This document shows, one piece after another, positions 53,069 through 64,000 of a stretch of 64,000 bases of DNA (within the stretch, counting starts at the first letter, position 1; each line of letters opens with the position of its first letter). Source of the DNA: Paracoccus denitrificans (GTDB lineage Bacteria > Pseudomonadota > Alphaproteobacteria > Rhodobacterales > Rhodobacteraceae); assembly GCF_900100045.1 (NCBI RefSeq), contig NZ_FNEA01000006.1:62001-126000 (forward strand), in the 5' to 3' direction. A program made the translations under genes and the position numbers. The notes under the pieces are model-generated. The model was not told where the DNA came from, did no database searches, and saw only the letters and a list, made by a program, of their open reading frames with translations.

Positions 53069-54271
53069 TCAGAACCCGAAGCCGCCGAAGCTGCGCGGCG
53101 CCGGATCCAGCACCACCACCTGGCCCGCCCGCACGGTGGCCACGGCCAGCGCACGCTCGTTGGTGCCGTCGCGCTTGAGGCGGAAGGCGCCCGAGACCCC
53201 GGCGAAGCCCGCGCTCTGCGTCAGCCCCGAGGTGGTCAGCGCATTGCGCTTGCCGGCACGCACCAGCGCCGCGATCGCGGCCACGCCGTCATAGGCCAGC
53301 GATCCCAGCTCATGCGGCGTCTCGCCATAGGCGGCACGGTAGCGCTGGTCGAACTGTGCCTTCATCGTGGTGTCGGGAATGGCGAACCAGCCGCCCTGCA
53401 CGCCGCGCAGCTGCAGCCGGGCCGAGGGCTGGTCCCAGCGCGTCAGCCCCATCATCTGCACCGAGGCCGAGCTGACGCCGGCATCGGCCAGCTTGTCGGT
53501 CAGATAGGGCAGAACCGCACCCTGGTTCGCGGTCAGGAAGACCGCATCGACATTGCCCGACAGAGCCGCCTGCGCGACATTCGGCACGATGCCGTCGATG
53601 CCGGTCTTGGACAGCGGATGCACGGCGGTCCCGGCCAGGGTGGCACCGTTTCGCTGGATCGCACGCTGGATGGCGCGGGCACCGACCTGGCCGGCGGTGT
53701 CGTCCTCGGCCACCATCATGATGCGGCGCTTGCCGTTCCTGACGCCGTATTTCACCAGCCTGTCGGCCACGTTGTCGAAGGTATTGCCCAGCACGAAGAC
53801 ATTGCCGCCCGCGATGTCGGTATTGTTCGAGAAGGACAGCACGTTGACGCCCTGCGGCGCCATGGCGTTGCCGACCGCATTGGCGCTGTCGGCGAAAAGC
53901 GGGCCCAGGATGATCTTGGCGCCGTCGGCCACGGCGCGGTTGGCCATGGCGACGGCGGTCCCGGGCTCGGAGCCCGAATCATAGATGCGCAGGTCGATGG
54001 TGGCGCCGCGCGCATCGGCCGCCGCCATCTTCGCGGAATTGCTGAGCGAGCGCGCCAGCCAGTCCAGATCCGCGCTGCCCGTGCCGCCGGGCACCAGAAG
54101 CGCCACCGGCACCGGCTGCGAGGGATCGATGCTCTGGCCGGTCTGCGGGCCCGAGGCTCCCATCTCGATCGGTTGGCAGGCGGCAAGCGCCAGGACGGAA
54201 AGGACAGCTCCGACGCGCGCGAGCGGGCGGCGCAGGTCGAAGGCGCCGCGGATCGTTTTCAGGACGGTCAT
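53069..54271 (-). CDS. LpoA-like penicillin-binding protein activator lipoprotein
   Basis: A 400-residue protein with a lipoprotein signal ending in LALAAC, so Cys32 would be lipidated. The rest is a type I periplasmic-binding fold (VPVALLVPGG, AKIILGPLFADSANAVGNAM, FSNNTDIAGGNVFVLG), as in LpoA, which activates PBP1a in the outer membrane. It lacks the N-terminal TPR domain of E. coli LpoA, as usual in alphaproteobacteria. It is divergent from rsmI across 104 bp, an arrangement conserved with rsmI-yraN, and lies just upstream of glnD. Confidence 0.9.
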   Translation of the reverse strand: MTVLKTIRGAFDLRRPLARVGAVLSVLALAACQPIEMGASGPQTGQSIDPSQPVPVALLVPGGTGSADLDWLARSLSNSAKMAAADARGATIDLRIYDSGSEPGTAVAMANRAVADGAKIILGPLFADSANAVGNAMAPQGVNVLSFSNNTDIAGGNVFVLGNTFDNVADRLVKYGVRNGKRRIMMVAEDDTAGQVGARAIQRAIQRNGATLAGTAVHPLSKTGIDGIVPNVAQAALSGNVDAVFLTANQGAVLPYLTDKLADAGVSSASVQMMGLTRWDQPSARLQLRGVQGGWFAIPDTTMKAQFDQRYRAAYGETPHELGSLAYDGVAAIAALVRAGKRNALTTSGLTQSAGFAGVSGAFRLKRDGTNERALAVATVRAGQVVVLDPAPRSFGGFGF

Positions 54272-54375
54272 GGCGTGATTCCCTGTTTGGATCGAGGCTG
54301 GGGGTTTGATGGGGGCAGGTTATTGGCATATTCGGGACATGGCAACTTGCCCCGGCAGCATGAAAGGAACCCGCG

Positions 54376-55284
54376 ATGGAGGATGGCGCCAGCACAACCG
54401 GGACGGGCGCGCGGACGCTTTCCCTGACCGTATCGGCATCCGCGCCCGAACCGGGGCTCTATCTGGTGGCGACCCCCATCGGCGCGGCGCGGGACATCAC
54501 CCTGCGGGCGCTCGACGTGCTGAACACGGCCGATATGCTGGCCGCCGAGGATACCCGCAACCTGCGGCATCTCATGGATATTCACGGCATCCCGGTCCGG
54601 GGCCGGCGCATCGTCGCCTATCACGACCACAATGCCGACCGGCAGCGCCCGGCGATCCTTGCCGCCCTGGGCGAGGGACGGTCGGTCGCCTATGCCTCGG
54701 ATGCAGGCACGCCGCTGGTCGCCGATCCCGGCTACCGGCTTGCGCGGGATGCCGCCGAAGCGGGCTTTGCCGTCCGGGCGCTGCCCGGGCCCTCGGCGGC
54801 GCTGGCGGCGCTGTCCGTCTCGGGCTTGCCCAGCGACAGGTTCCTGTTCGTGGGCTTCCCGCCGGCCGCCGCCGGTGCGCGGCGGACATGGATCGAAAGC
54901 TGGCGCAAGGTCGATGCCACGGTGATCGCCTTCGAAAGCCCCAGGCGCGTTAAGCAATTGTTGGAGAATCTGTGCGAACTTGAGGCGAATCGGCTTACGG
55001 TGATCTGCAGGGAACTGACGAAGAAATTCGAAGAGGTGCTGCGTGGCACGGCGACGGAACTGCTGGAACAAATCCCCGGAGAGGGACTGCGCGGCGAGAT
55101 CGTGGTGCTGTTCGGCCGCCCCGAACCGGCTGCTGCGGATGAAGGCAGCCTGCGCGAAGCGCTGAGCGAACTGCTGGACGGATCGCCGGTGAAGGAAGCA
55201 GCCGCAGAAGTCGCGGCTCGGTTTGGCCGGCCACGACGCGAAATCTATGCGCTGGCTCTTGAGATGAAGAAGGAACGGGAATGA
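54376..55284 (+). CDS. rsmI: 16S rRNA (cytidine-1402-2'-O)-methyltransferase RsmI
   Basis: RsmI methylates the ribose of C1402 in the 16S rRNA decoding centre. The 302-residue protein is a SAM-dependent tetrapyrrole-methylase-fold enzyme: LYLVATPIGAARDITLRAL, AAEDTRNLRHLMDIHGI, ASDAGTPLVADPGYRL and FESPRRVKQLLENL are all conserved. The first 25 residues are a variable extension; ATG 54376 has AAAGGAAC upstream. It overlaps yraN by 4 bp (ATGA). Confidence 0.96.
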   Translation: MEDGASTTGTGARTLSLTVSASAPEPGLYLVATPIGAARDITLRALDVLNTADMLAAEDTRNLRHLMDIHGIPVRGRRIVAYHDHNADRQRPAILAALGEGRSVAYASDAGTPLVADPGYRLARDAAEAGFAVRALPGPSAALAALSVSGLPSDRFLFVGFPPAAAGARRTWIESWRKVDATVIAFESPRRVKQLLENLCELEANRLTVICRELTKKFEEVLRGTATELLEQIPGEGLRGEIVVLFGRPEPAAADEGSLREALSELLDGSPVKEAAAEVAARFGRPRREIYALALEMKKERE

Positions 55285-55694
55285 AGTTCGAAAGGATTTC
55301 GGACGGGACGCCGGTCGCGGCCGTCGACAGGAAGGCTCTGCAAGGTGCCGTCGCCTATTCCGCGGGTCGCCTCGCCGAGGAATCGGCGGCGCGGGAATAT
55401 CGCCGGCGCGGTTACGAGGTCATGGCCGAACGCTGGCGCGGGCGCGGCGGCGAAATCGACCTGATCCTTTGCAGGGATGACGAATACACCTTTGTCGAGG
55501 TCAAGAAATCGCGCTTTCACGACCGGGCGGCGGAGCGGATCGGTGCGCGGCAGATCGCGCGAATCTGCAATGCTGCGCTGGAATATTGCGGGCGCCTGCC
55601 CGCCGGGCTGCTGACCGCAATGCGCTTCGACGCAGCCTTGGTCGATCAGTTCGGGCGGGTCGAGATCATCGAGAATGCATTTGGCGTGAACTAG
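55281..55694 (+). CDS. UPF0102 (YraN) endonuclease-fold protein
   Basis: A 137-residue protein of the YraN family, with the nuclease-like core [20 protein letters not shown]. This matches the Asp...Glu-x-Lys layout of Holliday-junction-resolvase-like nucleases, although activity is not established. The rsmI-yraN pair is conserved and the genes overlap (ATGA). Confidence 0.93.
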   Translation: MKFERISDGTPVAAVDRKALQGAVAYSAGRLAEESAAREYRRRGYEVMAERWRGRGGEIDLILCRDDEYTFVEVKKSRFHDRAAERIGARQIARICNAALEYCGRLPAGLLTAMRFDAALVDQFGRVEIIENAFGVN

Positions 55695-55882
55695 GCCCTG
55701 GGCCAGCTCGCAGGGCGCATGAGCGTGCGGCCCGCGCTGCCAGATCTTGCTCGGCGCCGTCTTGGAAGCCGGTGCCGGACAGTGGGCAGAAACACGAATC
55801 TCGGCGCCGATCCGGCGCTGCCGCTTGCAAAGCCCGTCCATGCGCGCGAGAACTTCGGCCGAAACAGGCTGGGGATGATGGT

Positions 55883-56833
55883 ATGAGTCTTTACGTGGCC
55901 CTGCAGATGGACCCGATCGAGCAGGTCTCGATCGACGGCGACAGCACGTTCCGGCTGGGGCTTGAGGCCGAAGCCCGCGGCCACCGGCTGTTCCAGTATA
56001 CAGCCGACCGCCTGAGCTATTGCGAAGGGCGGGTCATGGCGCGCGGCCGGCCGATCACCCTGCGCCGCGAACAGGGCAACCATGTGAGTTTCGGCGACTG
56101 GACCGATGCCGATCTGTCGGAGTTCGACGTGGTCTGGCTGCGGCAGGATCCGCCCTTCGACATGGGCTACATCACCACCACGCACCTGCTGGACCGGGTG
56201 CAGCCCTCGACCTATGTCGTCAACGATCCGTTCTGGGTGCGCAACAGTCCCGAGAAGCTGCTGGTGCTCGATTTCCCAGAGCTTACACCGCCCACGCTGA
56301 TCACCCGCGATCTGGCACAGATACGTGCCTTTCGCGAGCGGCATGGCGACTTCATCCTCAAGCCGCTCTACGGCAATGGCGGGGTCGGCATCTTCCATAT
56401 GCGACCCGACGACCCGAATCTGTCCTCGCTGGTCGAGACTTTCCTGGCCAATAGTCGCGAGCCGATCATCGCCCAGAAATACCTGCCCGCCGTGGTCAAG
56501 GGCGACAAGCGCATCATCCTGGTCGATGGCGAGCCGGTCGGCGCGATCAACCGGGTTCCGGCCGAGGGCGAGGCACGGTCGAACATGCATGTCGGCGGCC
56601 GTCCCGAAAAGATCGGCCTGACCGAGCGCGAATACGAGATCTGCGCCCATATCGGTCCGGTCCTGCGCGAAAAGGGCCTGCTTTTCACTGGCATAGATGT
56701 GATCGACGGCTGGCTGACCGAGATCAACGTGACCTCGCCGACCGGCATTCAGGAACTCGAGCGCTTCGATGGCATCAATGCGGCTGCGCTGATCTGGGAC
56801 GCGATCGAGCGCCGGCTGGCCGAGCGAAGCTGA
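55883..56833 (+). CDS. gshB: Glutathione synthetase GshB
   Basis: GshB joins gamma-glutamylcysteine and glycine. The 316-residue ATP-grasp protein begins [20 protein letters not shown], the family N-terminus, and contains [15 protein letters not shown] P-loop sequence ([16 protein letters not shown]), [18 protein letters not shown] and the C-terminal [27 protein letters not shown] precedes ATG 55883. The 188-bp gap to yraN holds no other gene that I can support. Confidence 0.96.
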   Translation: MSLYVALQMDPIEQVSIDGDSTFRLGLEAEARGHRLFQYTADRLSYCEGRVMARGRPITLRREQGNHVSFGDWTDADLSEFDVVWLRQDPPFDMGYITTTHLLDRVQPSTYVVNDPFWVRNSPEKLLVLDFPELTPPTLITRDLAQIRAFRERHGDFILKPLYGNGGVGIFHMRPDDPNLSSLVETFLANSREPIIAQKYLPAVVKGDKRIILVDGEPVGAINRVPAEGEARSNMHVGGRPEKIGLTEREYEICAHIGPVLREKGLLFTGIDVIDGWLTEINVTSPTGIQELERFDGINAAALIWDAIERRLAERS

Positions 56834-56957
56834 TACCGCACCGGAAGGCGAAGCCGAAGGCAGGGCTCCGGGGATCCAATGATCCGCTGCTGCGGGTTCA
56901 TGGAGGGCCAGCCTTGCCGCGACCTCGGCCGCAACCGTGCCGACCACCCGTCGCCTT

Positions 56958-58472
56958 TCAATCCGGCCGGCCGAAGGGCAGGCGATAGGACAGCGCCTCT
57001 GCCAGATGCGGCTGGCGGATGGCGGGCGAGCCGTCCAGATCGGCGATGGTGCGTGCGCTGCGCAGGATGCGATGATAGCCGCGCGGGGTCAGCCCCAGCC
57101 GCTCGGCTGCCAGCGCCAGCAGCGACCGGCATTCGCCGTCGAGCGGCGCGACCTCTTCCAGCAGCCGGCCCGAGGCGTCGGCGTTCACCCGCGCCGTCGG
57201 ATGGCCGGCAAAGCGGGCGGCTTGCAGCGCGCGGGCTGAGGCGACACGCGCGGCGACGCTGGCCGAGCTTTCCCCCGTCGCCGGCAGGCCCAGATCCTCG
57301 ATCGCGACCTGCGGCACTTCGATGCGCAGGTCGAAGCGGTCCATCATCGGACCCGAGATGCGGCCCAGGTAGTCCGACCCGCAGCGCGGCGCCTTGGAAC
57401 AGGCCCGCGCGGCATCGGCGATCTCGCCGCAGCGGCAGGGATTGGCTGCTGCGACCAGCAGGAAACGCGCCGGATAGCGGATATGGGCATTGGCACGCGA
57501 GACGTGGATCTCGCCGGTCTCGATCGGCTCGCGCAATGCGTCGATGACGCGGCGTTCGAATTCGGGCAGTTCGTCCAGGAACAGCACGCCGTTATGGGCC
57601 AGGCTGGCCTGGCCCGGCCGGGCATTGCGGCCACCGCCCACCATCGCGGCCATCGAGGCGGTATGATGCGGCTGACAAAAGGGGGCCATGCGCGAGATAC
57701 CGCCCCCGTCGAGCAGGCCGGCGACGGAATGGATCACCGAGGTTTCCAGCGCCTCCTGCGGGTTGAGCGGCGGCAGGATGCCGGGCAGGCGGGTCGCAAG
57801 CATGGATTTGCTGGCACCGGGCGGACCGACCATCAGCAGATGGTGCCGGCCGGCCGCGGCGATCTCCAGCGCGCGGCGGGCGCGTTCCTGGCCCTTCACC
57901 TCGGAGAGGTCGGCTTCGAACACGGTCTCGGCCAGTTCGCCGGGCGCGGCGCGGGCCAGGGGGGCGCGGTCGGTCAGGTGGTCGACCGCCTCGCGCAGGG
58001 TGCGCGGCGCAAGGACCGGCACGGCGCCGACCCAGGCGGCCTCGGCCCCGCAGGCGCGCGGCAGCAGCAGCGCGCGGCTTTCCTCGGCCGCGGCCATGGC
58101 GGCGGGCAGGGCGCCCGCGACCGGCGAAAGCCGCCCGTCCAGTGCCAGTTCCCCCAGCGCCACCACGCGCTCCAGCGCCTCGGCCGGGACGATTTCCAGC
58201 GCGGCCAGCACGGCAAGCGCGATGGGCAGGTCGAAATGCGAGCCCTCCTTGGGCAGGTCGGCGGGCGAAAGATTCACCGTCACCCGCCGCGAGGGCATGG
58301 CGATGGACAAGGCCCCGAAGGCGGCCTTGACCCGTTCGCGCGCCTCGCTGACCGATTTGTCGGGCAAGCCGACGATACCGAAGCCCGGCAGGCCCGGCGA
58401 GACCGAACATTGCACCTCGACCAGCCGCGCCTCGACCCCGTCGAAGGCCACGGTATAGGCAATCGCCGCCAT
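56958..58472 (-). CDS. comM: ComM/YifB-family Mg-chelatase-like ATPase
   Basis: A 504-residue AAA+ protein: an N-terminal Lon-protease-like S5 domain (GLPGFGIVGLPDKSVSEARE), a P-loop GPPGASKSML, Walker B GVLFLDELPEF, and the C-terminal Mg_chelatase_C domain (LTPRGYHRILRSARTIADL). ComM is a hexameric helicase that moves branches during natural transformation; in non-competent bacteria its role is unclear. ATG 58472 follows GGGGAGAG. It is divergent from coaBC across 133 bp. Confidence 0.94.
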   Translation of the reverse strand: MAAIAYTVAFDGVEARLVEVQCSVSPGLPGFGIVGLPDKSVSEARERVKAAFGALSIAMPSRRVTVNLSPADLPKEGSHFDLPIALAVLAALEIVPAEALERVVALGELALDGRLSPVAGALPAAMAAAEESRALLLPRACGAEAAWVGAVPVLAPRTLREAVDHLTDRAPLARAAPGELAETVFEADLSEVKGQERARRALEIAAAGRHHLLMVGPPGASKSMLATRLPGILPPLNPQEALETSVIHSVAGLLDGGGISRMAPFCQPHHTASMAAMVGGGRNARPGQASLAHNGVLFLDELPEFERRVIDALREPIETGEIHVSRANAHIRYPARFLLVAAANPCRCGEIADAARACSKAPRCGSDYLGRISGPMMDRFDLRIEVPQVAIEDLGLPATGESSASVAARVASARALQAARFAGHPTARVNADASGRLLEEVAPLDGECRSLLALAAERLGLTPRGYHRILRSARTIADLDGSPAIRQPHLAEALSYRLPFGRPD

Positions 58473-58605
58473 CGGCTCTCCCCGCATCATCCGCGGCCGG
58501 GTTAACCCGAAAGGGCTTAAAGATCGGTTAACGGGCGCGGCTTGCTTGTTCCGCGGCCCGCTTCGGCCTATGTGCAGGGCGAATGACACGGCAGAGGACA
58601 GGCCC

Positions 58606-59880
58606 ATGCAAGGCAGCCGCATATTGCTGATCGTCGGCGGGGGCATCGCCGCGTTCAAGATACCCGAGCTGATCCGCATGATCCGGCGCGACGGCGGCTC
58701 GGTCGTGCCGGTGCTGACACGGGCGGGGGCGGAGTTCGTCACGCCGCTGACGCTGTCGGCGCTGGCCGAGGCGCCCTGCCATACCGAGCTGTTCGACCTG
58801 ACCCGCGAATCCGAAATGGGCCATATCCAGTTGTCGCGGGCCGCCGATCTGGTGGTGGTCGCGCCGGCGACCGCCAACCTGCTGGGGCGGATGGCGGCAG
58901 GGATGGCGGACGACCTGGCCACCACCCTGCTTTTGGCGACCGACAAGCCGGTCCTGGCCGCGCCGGCGATGAACGTGCGCATGTGGCAGCATCCGGCGAC
59001 ACAGCGCAACATCGACACGCTGGAGAACGACGGCATCCGGCTCATTGGCCCGGACGAGGGCGACATGGCCTGCGGCGAATACGGCCCCGGCCGCATGGCC
59101 GAGCCCGAGGCGATCCTGGGGGCGATTCGCGCGGCCCTCGGTCGCGAGCGGCCGTTGCGCCTGCCGCCCGAAGCGGTGGTCTCGCTGCCCTCGCGGCGGC
59201 TGAGCGGCCGGCATGTCATCGTGACCTCGGGGCCGACGCATGAGCCCATCGACCCGGTGCGCTATATCGCCAACCGCTCCAGCGGGGCGCAGGGCACGGC
59301 CATCGCCGCCGCGTTGCGCGACCTGGGTGCGCGGGTCAGCTTCGTCACCGGCCCTGCCGAGGTGCCGCCGCCCGAAGGGGTCGAGGTGATCGCGGTCGAG
59401 ACCGCACGCGCGATGCGCGACGCCGTCGAGGCCGCCTTGCCGGCCGATGCCGCGGTGATGGCCGCCGCCGTCGCCGATTGGCATGTCGCCAATGCCAGGG
59501 CGGGCAAGATCAAGAAGGATGGCTCGGGCCGGTTGCCCGAACTGCAATTCGCGGAAAACCCCGACATCCTGGCATGGATCAGCCAGCTTGGCCGTGATCG
59601 TCCGTCGCTGGTGGTGGGCTTTGCGGCCGAGACCGACGACGTGCTGGAAAACGCCACCCGCAAGCGCAAGCGCAAGGGTTGCGACTGGATCGTCGCCAAC
59701 GACGTCAGCCCCGCCACCGGAATCATGGGCGGGACCGAGAATGCCGTCACGCTGATTTCCGAGGCCGGGGCGGAAAGCTGGCCGCGCCTTTCCAAGCAGG
59801 AGGTCGCGCTACGGCTTGCCGAGCGCATCGCCGGGGCGTTGGACCATGCCCAGGACGGCATGCCGGAGGAGCGCATATGA
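58606..59880 (+). CDS. coaBC: Bifunctional CoaBC (phosphopantothenoylcysteine synthetase/decarboxylase)
   Basis: CoaBC makes 4'-phosphopantetheine for coenzyme A. The 424-residue protein has an N-terminal flavin-dependent decarboxylase domain with the active-site His in MGHIQLSRAADL, APAMNVRMW and the Cys-bearing GDMACGEYGPGRM, and a C-terminal synthetase domain from about 200 (VTSGPTHEPIDPVRYIANRS, KIKKDG). It overlaps the following cysteine desulfurase by 4 bp (ATGA), coupling CoA synthesis to the suf operon. Confidence 0.95.
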   Translation: MQGSRILLIVGGGIAAFKIPELIRMIRRDGGSVVPVLTRAGAEFVTPLTLSALAEAPCHTELFDLTRESEMGHIQLSRAADLVVVAPATANLLGRMAAGMADDLATTLLLATDKPVLAAPAMNVRMWQHPATQRNIDTLENDGIRLIGPDEGDMACGEYGPGRMAEPEAILGAIRAALGRERPLRLPPEAVVSLPSRRLSGRHVIVTSGPTHEPIDPVRYIANRSSGAQGTAIAAALRDLGARVSFVTGPAEVPPPEGVEVIAVETARAMRDAVEAALPADAAVMAAAVADWHVANARAGKIKKDGSGRLPELQFAENPDILAWISQLGRDRPSLVVGFAAETDDVLENATRKRKRKGCDWIVANDVSPATGIMGGTENAVTLISEAGAESWPRLSKQEVALRLAERIAGALDHAQDGMPEERI

Positions 59881-60944
59881 ACCGGGTCTATCTGGACTGG
59901 AACGCTACCGCGCCGCTGCGCCCCCAGGCGCGCGAGGCGATGCTGGCCGCGACCGGGATCGTCGGCAACCCGTCCTCGGTCCACGCCGAGGGCAGGGCGG
60001 CGAAATCCGCGCTGGAACGGGCGCGCGAGGACGTCGCCACGGCGCTTGGCGCCGAGGGGGCGGATGTGATCTTCACCTCGGGCGCGACCGAGGCGGCGGC
60101 ACTGGCGCTTCAGGGCCGGGGGCTGGCCTGTTCGCCGGTCGAGCATGCCGCCGTGCTGGCCTGGTGCAATGCCTCGCTGCGGACGGATCAGGCGGGGCGG
60201 GTCGCGGTTCCCGATCCGGGCCGCGCGACGCTGCAACTCGCCAATGCCGAGACCGGCGTGATCCAGGACCTGCCGCAAGGGCTGGCGGTCAGCGACCTGA
60301 CGCAGGCCTTCGGAAAGATCCCCTTCGCCTTCAACTGGCTGGGTATCGAGGCCGGCTTCGTCAGCGCCCACAAGCTGGGCGGGCCGCGCGGCATCGGCGC
60401 GCTGGTGGTGAAGCGCGGCACCGAGGTCGAGGCGCGGATCAAGGGCGGCGGGCAGGAACAGGGCCGCCGTGCCGGGACCGAGAACCTGATCGGCATCATG
60501 GGCTTTGCAGCGGCCGCAAAAGCGGCGCAGAATGATCTGGATCAAGGAATCGGGGAAAAAGTGTCGCAACTGCGCGATTCCCTGATGGCTGCTCTGGAAT
60601 CCGGGGCGGAAATGGTTACATTCCCGGGGCGCGAGGCCCGCCGCCTGCCCAATACATTGTCGATCCTGACGCCGGGATGGCGCGGAGAGACGCAGGTGAT
60701 GCAGATGGACCTGGCCGGATTTGCCGTCTCGGCAGGCTCGGCCTGTTCTTCGGGCAAGGTTCGGCCAAGTTCGGTTCTGACGGCCATGGGAATCGCGCCG
60801 GAATGGGCGGGCGATGCGATCCGCGTCTCGATCGGACCGACGACGGAGCCTGGAGACGTGATGCGTTTTGCGGATGCCTGGCTCGCGGCCCATGGCCGCT
60901 GGCGGCAAAGGAATGATGGGCGGGCGACCGCGGGAAGGGTTTGA
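59877..60944 (+). CDS. Cysteine desulfurase of the NifS/IscS class
   Basis: A 355-residue fold-type I PLP enzyme that provides sulfur for Fe-S cluster assembly. The PLP lysine is Lys166 in [10 protein letters not shown]; the catalytic Cys is Cys290 in [14 protein letters not shown], on the long loop of the NifS/IscS class rather than the short loop of SufS. In Rhodobacteraceae suf operons such a gene usually precedes sufB, with a separate SufS downstream. It starts within the coaBC stop and ends 1 bp before sufB. Confidence 0.92.
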   Translation: MNRVYLDWNATAPLRPQAREAMLAATGIVGNPSSVHAEGRAAKSALERAREDVATALGAEGADVIFTSGATEAAALALQGRGLACSPVEHAAVLAWCNASLRTDQAGRVAVPDPGRATLQLANAETGVIQDLPQGLAVSDLTQAFGKIPFAFNWLGIEAGFVSAHKLGGPRGIGALVVKRGTEVEARIKGGGQEQGRRAGTENLIGIMGFAAAAKAAQNDLDQGIGEKVSQLRDSLMAALESGAEMVTFPGREARRLPNTLSILTPGWRGETQVMQMDLAGFAVSAGSACSSGKVRPSSVLTAMGIAPEWAGDAIRVSIGPTTEPGDVMRFADAWLAAHGRWRQRNDGRATAGRV

Positions 60945-60945
60945 G

Positions 60946-62468
<1,523 letters not shown>

Positions 62469-62472
<4 letters not shown>

Positions 62473-62780
62473 TCGTCACCACCACCCCCGGCATCGAGGG
62501 TCGCCGCATCAGCGCCTATCACGGCGTGGTGACGGGCGAGACCATCATCGGGGCCAACATCTTTCGCGATATCTTCGCCGGGATTCGCGACATCGTGGGC
62601 GGCCGTGCTGGGGCTTACGAATCCGCGCTGGCCTCGGCCCGCGAAACCGCCTTGTCCGAGATGCAGGACCGCGCCCGCCAATTGGGCGGCAATGCCGTGG
62701 TCGGCGTCGATCTGGATTATGAAGTCATCAACAACATGCTGATGGTGTCCGCCTCGGGCACCGCCGTAAGTGTCGAATAG
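62469..62780 (+). CDS. YbjQ/UPF0145-type heavy-metal-binding-domain protein
   Basis: A 103-residue protein of the YbjQ family ([20 protein letters not shown], then [20 protein letters not shown] and [17 protein letters not shown]), thought to form a pentameric ring. It is inserted between sufB and sufC with a 4-bp overlap before and 9 bp after, so it must be made with the Suf complex. Its role in cluster assembly is not known. Confidence 0.93.
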
Positions 62781-62789
62781 GAACGAACC

Positions 62790-63545
62790 ATGCTGGAAAT
62801 CAAGAATCTGCACGTCAAGCTTGAGGATGAGGACAAGCAGATCCTCAAAGGCGTCGATCTGACCGTCCCCGCTGGCGAGGTCCATGCCATCATGGGGCCG
62901 AACGGCTCGGGCAAGTCGACGCTGTCCTATGTGCTTTCGGGCCGCGACGGCTACGAGGTGACCGGGGGCGAGGCGACGCTGGACGGCGAAAGCCTGCTGG
63001 AGATGGAACCCGAGGAGCGTGCGGCCGCTGGCCTGTTCCTGGCCTTCCAGTATCCGGTCGAGATCCCGGGCGTCGGCAACATGACCTTCCTGCGCACCGC
63101 CGTGAACGCGCAGCGCAAGGCGCGCGGCGAGGAAGAGCTTTCCTCGGCCGATTTCCTCAAGCTGATCCGCCAGAAGGCCGCGACGCTGAAGATCGACAGC
63201 GAGGTGCTGAAGCGCCCGGTCAATGTCGGCTTCTCGGGTGGCGAGAAAAAGCGCAACGAGATCTTGCAGATGGCCATGCTGGAGCCGAGCATGTGCATCC
63301 TGGACGAGACCGATTCCGGCCTTGACGTGGACGCGATGCGGCTGGTGGCCGAGGGCGTGAACGCGCTGCGTTCGCCCGACCGCGCCTTTCTGGTGATCAC
63401 ACATTACCAGCGGCTTCTGGACCATATCAAGCCGGACGTGGTGCATATCATGGCCGATGGCCGCATCGTGCGCACCGGCGGCCCCGAACTGGCGCTGGAG
63501 GTCGAGCAGAACGGCTACGGCGATCTGCTGGCGGAGGTCGGATGA
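62790..63545 (+). CDS. sufC: Fe-S assembly ATPase SufC
   Basis: SufC is the ABC-type ATPase of SufBC2D. The 251-residue protein has Walker A GPNGSGKST (36-44), the SufC-specific YVLSGRDGYEVTGGEA and LFLAFQYPVEIPGV segments, the signature FSGGEKKRNEI and Walker B CILDETDSGLDVDA. Its stop overlaps the sufD start. Confidence 0.97.
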   Translation: MLEIKNLHVKLEDEDKQILKGVDLTVPAGEVHAIMGPNGSGKSTLSYVLSGRDGYEVTGGEATLDGESLLEMEPEERAAAGLFLAFQYPVEIPGVGNMTFLRTAVNAQRKARGEEELSSADFLKLIRQKAATLKIDSEVLKRPVNVGFSGGEKKRNEILQMAMLEPSMCILDETDSGLDVDAMRLVAEGVNALRSPDRAFLVITHYQRLLDHIKPDVVHIMADGRIVRTGGPELALEVEQNGYGDLLAEVG

Positions 63546-64000
63546 TGGCGGATACGGCTGTTCTTGCCGCGCAAGTGCCTGCGGTCGAGGGCAAGGTCCG
63601 CCCCGGAGATGCGGCGCTGGCCGCACGCCTGGATGCCCTGGACCTGCCGCGCGGCGGCTTTACCCGCGCCGCGCGCGAGGATGCGGCGCAGCGGCTGCAA
63701 GCCATGGGCCTGCCCGGTGCACGTGACGAATACTGGCGCTATACCGATCCGGCGCCCTTCAACGCCGCCCGGCCCGAGCCGGTCGAATTCGGCGCCGATG
63801 CCTCGACCCTGTTCACCGGGATCGAGCGGCTGAACCTGGTCTTCGTGGACGGCCGTTTCGACGCCGCCGCCTCGGATGTGCTGGATGTCGAGGGCGTGGA
63901 GATCGAAAGCCTCGCCGCTGCCGAAGCCGCCGCAGACCATTGGGCGGCCGGGCTTTACGGCCGGCTGGAAACCGCCGGGCAGGTGCCGGTCAAGCGTCCC
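63542..64000 (+). CDS. sufD: SufD, N-terminal part (cut by the window end)
   Basis: An open frame from ATG 63542 (or ATG 63545) runs to the window edge, giving 153 residues. GLPGARDEYWRYTDPAPFN is the SufD N-terminal motif, and RLNLVFVDGRFD is the usual strand that follows. It overlaps the sufC stop (ATGA). SufD partners SufB in the scaffold; the C-terminal beta-helix is beyond the window. Confidence 0.93.
   Translation, partial: MMADTAVLAAQVPAVEGKVRPGDAALAARLDALDLPRGGFTRAAREDAAQRLQAMGLPGARDEYWRYTDPAPFNAARPEPVEFGADASTLFTGIERLNLVFVDGRFDAAASDVLDVEGVEIESLAAAEAAADHWAAGLYGRLETAGQVPVKRP

Noticed and set aside
50352..53294. A 980-codon plus-strand frame opposite glnD
   Set aside because: Pure shadow of glnD. 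GlnD has the nucleotidyltransferase, HD and ACT motifs; the antisense frame has none.

Overview
The window is high-G+C DNA from an alphaproteobacterium of the Rhodobacteraceae, most likely Paracoccus (P. denitrificans / pantotrophus / versutus group). The main reason is a complete beta-hydroxyaspartate cycle cluster (bhcR divergent from bhcABCD) with proteins of the Paracoccus type, together with family-typical gene orders (fabZ-lpxA-lpxI-lpxB, radA-cvpA-purF, coaBC-suf). I see no insertion sequence, prophage, CRISPR array, rRNA or tRNA. Most of the window is core chromosome in short, tightly overlapping operons.

Layout. 1-5.1 kb: the tail of a large membrane protein, then the lipid A genes fabZ-lpxA-lpxI-lpxB, facing a RidA protein and a TauE-type permease. 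5.2-6.6 kb: a 25-residue membrane peptide, an Asp-rich exported protein and a methyltransferase. 6.7-15.7 kb (minus strand): purine/urate breakdown genes (puuD; then uraH, 8-oxoguanine deaminase and an NCS2 purine permease) lying directly downstream of bhcABCD, with bhcR divergent. 16.9-21.0 kb: a small accessory block of a caspase-like protein with a substituted nucleophile, a pentapeptide-repeat fusion protein and a SARP/TPR regulator. 21.2-22.8 kb: purM-purN. 22.9-29.3 kb: a complete branched-chain amino acid type ABC transporter (livM, H, F, G, K) and a GlxA/GbdR-type AraC regulator. 29.4-35.7 kb: class II DAHP synthase, a PAS protein, gmk / gamma-carbonic-anhydrase-like / PhoR-like kinase, and purF. 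35.8-40.1 kb: cvpA, radA, a UbiH-type hydroxylase, a small membrane protein and a HAD nucleotidase. 40.1-46.8 kb: a GntR regulator, AlkA-type glycosylase, esterase, VOC protein, Gdx/SugE exporter, HNH nuclease, several small proteins, a radical SAM protein behind an SOS box, and a homocysteine methyltransferase. 46.9-54.3 kb: trpS, a rhomboid-like protein without catalytic residues, murJ, glnD and an LpoA-like lipoprotein. 54.4-64 kb: rsmI-yraN, gshB, comM, coaBC and the start of the suf operon (cysteine desulfurase, sufB, a YbjQ-like gene, sufC, truncated sufD).

How the genes fit together. BhcA, BhcC, BhcB and BhcD turn two glyoxylate into oxaloacetate. The next four genes on the same strand include a purine/urate permease and urate-pathway enzymes, and complete urate breakdown through allantoin releases glyoxylate. 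The 41-bp gap after bhcD and the position of the first good terminator (after uraH) suggest that glyoxylate production and use may be co-transcribed. The other notable items are the caspase-like/pentapeptide/SARP block, the SOS-box-preceded radical SAM gene, the pseudo-rhomboid, and a dispersed GAGTATTTGG-type element found at gene 3' ends.
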